Shown: positions 4,795 to 8,049 of the stretch, one piece after another
Layout: each line of letters starts with the position of its first letter
How positions within the stretch are numbered: position 1 is the first letter of the stretch
Assembly (NCBI GenBank): GCA_963609805.1
Contig: CAVDLN010000086.1
Location: 1 to 8,049 of the forward strand
Direction: 5' to 3'
DNA from: CAMEON01 sp963609805
Lineage (GTDB): Bacteria; Bacillota; Clostridia; Oscillospirales; CAG-272
DNA length: 8,049 bases
Position numbers and translations under genes: made by a program
The notes under the pieces: generated by a model
What the model saw: the letters and a program-made list of their open reading frames with translations, nothing else
Database searches by the model: none
Told to the model about the DNA's origin: nothing

Positions 4795-6249
4795 ATGGCA
4801 ATTAATTTGACTGAAGCGCAGGTTGCCGAGCTGGTCGCCAAGGTTGTCCGGGAGATCCGGAACGAAACACCTGCTGCCGGACATACGTGGGACGCTACCC
4901 AGTACGACGGCCGTAAGTTTATCGGCGTGTTTGACACCATGGAGGAGGCTATTGCCGCCGCCGAGGCAGGCTACAAGACCATCCGTTCCACCAGCGTTGC
5001 GGACAGGGAAAAGCTGATTTCCTCCATCCGCGCTTACTGCCGTGCGGAAGCCGCCACGATGGCTGCACTGGGTGTTGCGGAAACCAAGATGGGCAAGGTT
5101 GAACATAAGATCGCCAAGCACATTCTTGTTGCCGATAAGACTCCCGGTACCGAGGACATTGTCGCCGAGGCAAAAACCGGCGACCACGGCCTGACGCTGA
5201 CAGAGCGTGCGCCGTTCGGCGTCGTGGGCGCGATTACTCCGTCCACCAACCCGTCCGAGACCGTGATTTGCAACAGCATGGGCATGATAGCTGCCGGGAA
5301 CGGTGTGGTATTCAACCCGCATCCGGGCGCAATCGCTACTTCCAACTACGCAGTCGACCTGGTCAACCGTGCCGTTCACGCGGCAGGCGGACCGGAAGTG
5401 CTGGTAGCTTCCGTGAAGAAGCCCACACTGGATACCGCCAACGTTATGTATAAGCACCCCGCTATCCGTCTGCTGGTTTGCACCGGCGGCCCCGGCGTGG
5501 TCAAGGCTGTGCTGTCCTCCGGAAAGAAGGCAATCGGAGCCGGTGCCGGCAACCCGCCTGTCATCGTTGACGATACAGCCGATATCGAGAAGGCAGCGAA
5601 GGATATCATCGACGGATGCACCTTCGACAACAACCTTCCCTGCATTGCGGAGAAGGAAGTGTTCGTGTTTGAGAACGTCGCCGACCGTCTGATTCAGGGC
5701 ATGTTGAAAAACGGATGCATTATGCTTACCCGTGAGCAGGCGGATGCTCTTGCCAAGATTGTCGTTGTTGAGAAAACCGGCAAGGACGGCAAGGTTACAC
5801 ATGTTGTCAACCGTGACTGCGTCGGCCGTGACTGTTCCGTTATTCTGGAAAAGATCGGCCTGCACGTCGGTCCCGAGATCCGCTGCGCTATCGCAGAGGT
5901 TCCGTTTGAGCACACCTTTGTTCAGACTGAGCTGATGATGCCGATTCTCGGTATCGTGCGTGTCAAGGATATCGATGAGGCAATTGATCTTGCGGTCAAG
6001 GCAGAGCACGGAAACCGCCACTCCGCACATATGCACTCCAAGAATATTGACAATCTGTCCCGGTTTGCGACTGCGGTCGAGACGACGATTTTTGTCAAGA
6101 ACGCACCTTCCTACGCAGGCATCGGCTACGGCGGCGAGGGACACACGACCTTCACCATCGCAGGTCCTACCGGAGAGGGCATCACCTCCGCCCGCAGCTA
6201 CACGCGTCTGCGCCGCTGCGTGATGGCGGATCACTTCCGCATTATTTGA
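4795..6249 (+). CDS. CoA-acylating aldehyde dehydrogenase, PduP/EutE type, microcompartment cargo
   Basis: The 484-residue protein belongs to the NAD-dependent CoA-acylating aldehyde dehydrogenases of microcompartments. These convert an aldehyde (here most likely propionaldehyde) and CoA to acyl-CoA. The catalytic cysteine is Cys283 in CTFDNNLPCIAEKE. ITPSTNP (147-153) and the TGGPGVV segment (230-236) belong to the cofactor-binding domain, and HSAHMHS (409-415) is typical of the family. Residues 1-24 form an extra amphipathic helix followed by a Pro/Ala linker, as in PduP, where this segment targets the enzyme to the shell lumen. AGGA (4782-4785) lies 9 nt before ATG. It follows the aldolase by 70 bp and precedes an alcohol dehydrogenase. 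That pairing allows NAD+/NADH and CoA to be recycled inside the compartment. The aldehyde preference (propionaldehyde or acetaldehyde) cannot be settled from sequence. Confidence 0.93.
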   Translation: MAINLTEAQVAELVAKVVREIRNETPAAGHTWDATQYDGRKFIGVFDTMEEAIAAAEAGYKTIRSTSVADREKLISSIRAYCRAEAATMAALGVAETKMGKVEHKIAKHILVADKTPGTEDIVAEAKTGDHGLTLTERAPFGVVGAITPSTNPSETVICNSMGMIAAGNGVVFNPHPGAIATSNYAVDLVNRAVHAAGGPEVLVASVKKPTLDTANVMYKHPAIRLLVCTGGPGVVKAVLSSGKKAIGAGAGNPPVIVDDTADIEKAAKDIIDGCTFDNNLPCIAEKEVFVFENVADRLIQGMLKNGCIMLTREQADALAKIVVVEKTGKDGKVTHVVNRDCVGRDCSVILEKIGLHVGPEIRCAIAEVPFEHTFVQTELMMPILGIVRVKDIDEAIDLAVKAEHGNRHSAHMHSKNIDNLSRFATAVETTIFVKNAPSYAGIGYGGEGHTTFTIAGPTGEGITSARSYTRLRRCVMADHFRII

Positions 6250-6298
6250 CGGGCACTTCCGCAGCCGCATTGCAAACGGATGCGCTGCGGAAATCCCG
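6250..6298 (+). promoter_or_regulatory. Long intercistronic stem-loop between aldehyde and alcohol dehydrogenase
   Basis: Starting right after the stop codon, CGGG (6250-6253) pairs with CCCG (6295-6298), TTCCGCAG (6257-6264) with CTGCGGAA (6285-6292), and CGCAT (6266-6270) with ATGCG (6280-6284). The stem totals 17 bp, with a small internal loop, one bulge and a 9-nt apical loop. No T-run follows. It is the strongest of the operon's internal hairpins and probably blocks 3' exonucleases or marks a processing site, which would set separate mRNA levels for flanking genes. The role is inference. Confidence 0.6.
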
Positions 6299-6356
6299 AT
6301 GGGACAGCGTGGAATGACAGCACAGGGGCGCAATTCACAGAAAGGAACTGAAAATC

Positions 6357-7580
6357 ATGGATGTAACAGCTTCTCAGATTGAAGAAATTGTCCGCCAGGT
6401 TGTACAGAGCATGGGCGGTTCGCAGGCTCCGGCCGCGAAGGCCGCAGATCTGCCCAAGGTCGCACACTGCGCTATGCTGGTGGCTCCGAAGAAGTTTGAG
6501 GTAAAGGAAATTCCGATTCCCGAACTGACCGACGACGATATTCTCGTCCGCGTGGAGGGCGCAGGTGTCTGCGGCACCGACGTGCACGAGTGGCGTCAGG
6601 ATCCGTTCGGCATCATTCCCGTTATTCTGGGACATGAAGGAACCGGCGAGATTGTGTACCTCGGCAAGAACATTAAATGCGATACCGCAGGCAAGCCGCT
6701 GAAGGTCGGCGACAAGCTTGTCACCTCCGTTATCTCCTGCGGCGACTGCTATGTCTGCCGCATGGTGCCGGGCCGCACAAACCTGTGCGACAATCAGGGC
6801 GTGTTCGGTCTGATCGGCGATAAGCGCGGTACGTCCGAGGGCAACCGCGTCAACGGTTGGTTCGCAGACTACATGCTGATCCGCGGAGCGGGCGCTACCT
6901 ACTTCCAGGTCAATGATCTGAATCTTAACCAGCGCATGCTGCTGGAGCTTGCAACGGTATGCGTCCACGCTCTGGAGCGCGGACAGTCCACCGGACTTAT
7001 CAACTTCGGCTCCAAGGTCCTGCTGCAGGGTTGCGGACCTGTCGGACTGGTTATGCTTTGCGTGCTGCGCGCTGCCGGTATCAACTACATTATTGCGGTT
7101 GACGGCAATGAGGACCGTCTGAAGGTTGCCGAGAAGCTCGGCGCCAAGAAGACGATCTGCTTCAAGCGTCCCGATGAGGACACGCTTGAGAAGCGTGTCG
7201 CCAAGGTCAAGGAGGTTGCCAACGGCGTAGGCGTTGACTTCGCTTATCAGTGCACCGGCGCTCCCGCTGCTGCTGCCGATATTTACAGCTACATCCGCCG
7301 TGGAGGCGGTATGTGCGAGATGGGCTTCTTCGTAAATAACGGCGAATATCAGGTCAACCCGCATCTTGCTATGTGCAACAAGGAAATCAACATAGTCGGA
7401 TCCTGGGACTACAGTGCCGAGGATTATCCGAAGACCATGGCATTCCTGAAGCAGTGCGAGGAGATGAACATCCCGATCGAGGATCTCATTACGCATTCCT
7501 TCCCGCTTGATCAGATGAACGAAGCAATGGAAACCAATGTGGCGCAGAAGGGTATCAAGATCTGCTACATTGCTAAGTGA
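6357..7580 (+). CDS. Zinc-dependent MDR alcohol dehydrogenase with N-terminal targeting helix, microcompartment cargo
   Basis: The 407-residue protein is a medium-chain dehydrogenase/reductase. Cys72, His93-Glu94 (GHEGTG) and Glu197, aligned with the sorbitol dehydrogenase zinc ligand, form the catalytic zinc site. Cys128, 131, 134 and 144 are the structural zinc lobe, whose last spacing is 9 residues instead of the more common 7. GCGPVG (225-230) is the Rossmann loop, and Asp249 at the end of the following strand favours NAD(H) over NADP(H). Residues 1-20 are an added amphipathic helix, followed by an Ala/Pro-rich linker (21-34), matching an encapsulation peptide. Likely roles are reduction of propionaldehyde to propanol, to regenerate NAD+, or of lactaldehyde to 1,2-propanediol; sequence does not decide. 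The classical propanediol compartment uses iron-type PduQ instead. The start follows AAAGGA (6341-6346) by 10 nt. Confidence 0.9.
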   Translation: MDVTASQIEEIVRQVVQSMGGSQAPAAKAADLPKVAHCAMLVAPKKFEVKEIPIPELTDDDILVRVEGAGVCGTDVHEWRQDPFGIIPVILGHEGTGEIVYLGKNIKCDTAGKPLKVGDKLVTSVISCGDCYVCRMVPGRTNLCDNQGVFGLIGDKRGTSEGNRVNGWFADYMLIRGAGATYFQVNDLNLNQRMLLELATVCVHALERGQSTGLINFGSKVLLQGCGPVGLVMLCVLRAAGINYIIAVDGNEDRLKVAEKLGAKKTICFKRPDEDTLEKRVAKVKEVANGVGVDFAYQCTGAPAAAADIYSYIRRGGGMCEMGFFVNNGEYQVNPHLAMCNKEINIVGSWDYSAEDYPKTMAFLKQCEEMNIPIEDLITHSFPLDQMNEAMETNVAQKGIKICYIAK

Positions 7581-7584
7581 TAAC

Positions 7585-7588
7585 GGAG
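7585..7588 (+). promoter_or_regulatory. Ribosome binding site that decides the shell gene start
   Basis: GGAG at 7585-7588 lies 10 nt before ATG (7599-7601) but only 1 nt before an in-frame GTG (7590-7592). The spacing favours the ATG, which also gives the usual BMC-H N-terminus MAALGMIEV. Confidence 0.7.
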
Positions 7589-7598
7589 TGTGACCGAT

Positions 7599-7949
7599 AT
7601 GGCTGCACTCGGAATGATCGAGGTGTTCGGCTTTGCCACTTCCATTGTAGTGGCGGATGCCGTAGCAAAGGCCGCCGATGTTGAGGTGGTTGCCATTGAC
7701 CGGAACAAGCCTGCGAACGCAGACAAATGCGAGGTCCCGCTGGTCATGGTTGTTAAATTTGAGGGAACTCCGGCAGCGGTGCAGGCAGCTCATGATGCCG
7801 GCGTCGCCGAGGCGCAGAAGCGGGGGCTGTTTATCACTTCCAAGATCAATTCCGGGCTCTCCCCGGATGTGGAGTGGTTTGCCCACTTGACTGCCACCGG
7901 ACGCGATAAGCTCCGGAATTATACTACCGCCGACGGGAAAAAAGTCTGA
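7599..7949 (+). CDS. BMC-H shell protein with lengthened pore loop
   Basis: The protein has 116 residues from the ATG chosen here, or 119 from the GTG at 7590. The N-terminal part (ALGMIEVFGF, then ADAVAKAADVEV) is the standard start of a single-domain BMC (Pfam 00936) shell protein. Such proteins form flat hexamers that tile the microcompartment facets and let metabolites through a central pore. VMVVKFEGTPAAVQAAHDAG (50-69) is the second conserved half. Unlike canonical members, the pore-loop region, normally a short KIGSG-type turn, is about seven residues longer (34-47) and contains the only cysteine, Cys44. After about residue 90 a 25-residue tail ending NYTTADGKKV makes it longer than the usual 90-100. 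It lies 18 bp after the alcohol dehydrogenase stop, consistent with one transcript. The fold is certain; the pore property is inferred. Confidence 0.92.
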   Translation: MAALGMIEVFGFATSIVVADAVAKAADVEVVAIDRNKPANADKCEVPLVMVVKFEGTPAAVQAAHDAGVAEAQKRGLFITSKINSGLSPDVEWFAHLTATGRDKLRNYTTADGKKV

Positions 7950-8011
7950 CGCGGTATCCTGCATGTTTTAAATTTAACCAGATTTTTCAGAATTAGAAGG
8001 AGAAATTAGTC

Positions 8012-8049
8012 ATGAACGAAGCTCTTGGTATGGTTGAGACCCGTGGTCT
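8012..8049 (+). CDS. Second BMC shell protein, 5' end only
   Basis: An ATG at 8012 follows a strong ribosome binding site, AGAAGGAGA (7995-8003), by 8 nt. The 12 complete codons read MNEALGMVETRG, the typical opening of a PduA-like BMC-H shell protein (ALG-[LM]-[IV]-E-[TV]-[RK]-G). The gene runs off the window edge. Its position 62 bp after another shell gene fits a shell-gene cluster. Which shell subtype it is (single or tandem BMC domain) cannot be seen. Confidence 0.85.
   Translation, partial: MNEALGMVETRG

Noticed and set aside
3858..4940. Minus-strand open frame opposite the aldolase
   Set aside because: Same shadow effect; no ribosome binding site or motif, and the + strand aldolase has all catalytic residues.
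4774..6333. Minus-strand open frame opposite the aldehyde dehydrogenase
   Set aside because: Antisense of a highly conserved enzyme, with no domain and no promoter.
7590..7592. GTG as start of the shell protein gene
   Set aside because: It is only 1 nt after the GGAG motif; the ATG at 7599 has a better spacing and the usual BMC N-terminus.
6231..7964. Minus-strand open frame spanning the alcohol dehydrogenase and shell gene
   Set aside because: It covers two clear + strand genes and the gap between them; composition is typical of antisense translation.

Overview
The window suggests an anaerobic, moderately GC-rich Clostridia (Firmicutes), probably a gut Oscillospirales/Ruminococcaceae- or Lachnospiraceae-type organism. 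This rests on the AGGAG-type ribosome binding sites, SigA-type promoters with TATAAT boxes and TGn extensions, the acetate kinase, and a bacterial microcompartment (BMC) locus of the kind known from fucose/rhamnose-fermenting Clostridia. The taxonomic call is inference. No rRNA, tRNA, transposase or CRISPR array is visible.

Layout. Positions 1-270 hold an intrinsic terminator for an upstream gene outside the window and a near-consensus promoter. They are followed by an IMP dehydrogenase gene (271-1776) that closely resembles, as I recall it, the enzyme of the protist Tritrichomonas foetus. An 808-bp gap (1777-2584) has no convincing protein gene. It holds hairpins, a promoter followed by a likely stand-alone structured RNA with its own terminator (about 1918-2037), a 47-bp hyphenated palindrome, and the promoter of the next gene. 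From 2585 to the window edge all genes run on the + strand: acetate kinase, a class II (fuculose-phosphate type) aldolase, a CoA-acylating aldehyde dehydrogenase of the PduP/EutE type, a zinc MDR alcohol dehydrogenase, a BMC-H shell protein, and the first 12 codons of a second BMC shell protein.

How the genes work together. The aldolase, aldehyde dehydrogenase and alcohol dehydrogenase each carry an extra amphipathic helix of the encapsulation-peptide type. It is C-terminal on the aldolase and N-terminal on the other two, and the three share a 13-residue pattern. They are therefore predicted cargo of one microcompartment. Gene order and content match the glycyl-radical-enzyme microcompartment type that ferments fucose/rhamnose (GRM5, as in Clostridium phytofermentans). 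There the aldolase makes lactaldehyde, which is reduced to 1,2-propanediol and dehydrated to propionaldehyde. Propionaldehyde is then oxidised to propionyl-CoA or reduced to propanol. The glycyl-radical diol dehydratase, its activase and the phosphotransacylase are not in this window and should lie nearby if this is right. Acetate kinase could recover ATP from the acyl-phosphate.

Less ordinary points are the cysteine-rich linker before the aldolase targeting helix, the lengthened cysteine-containing pore loop of the complete shell protein, the T. foetus-like IMP dehydrogenase, the unassigned structured RNA, and GC-rich hairpins without U-tracts in the enzyme intercistronic gaps.
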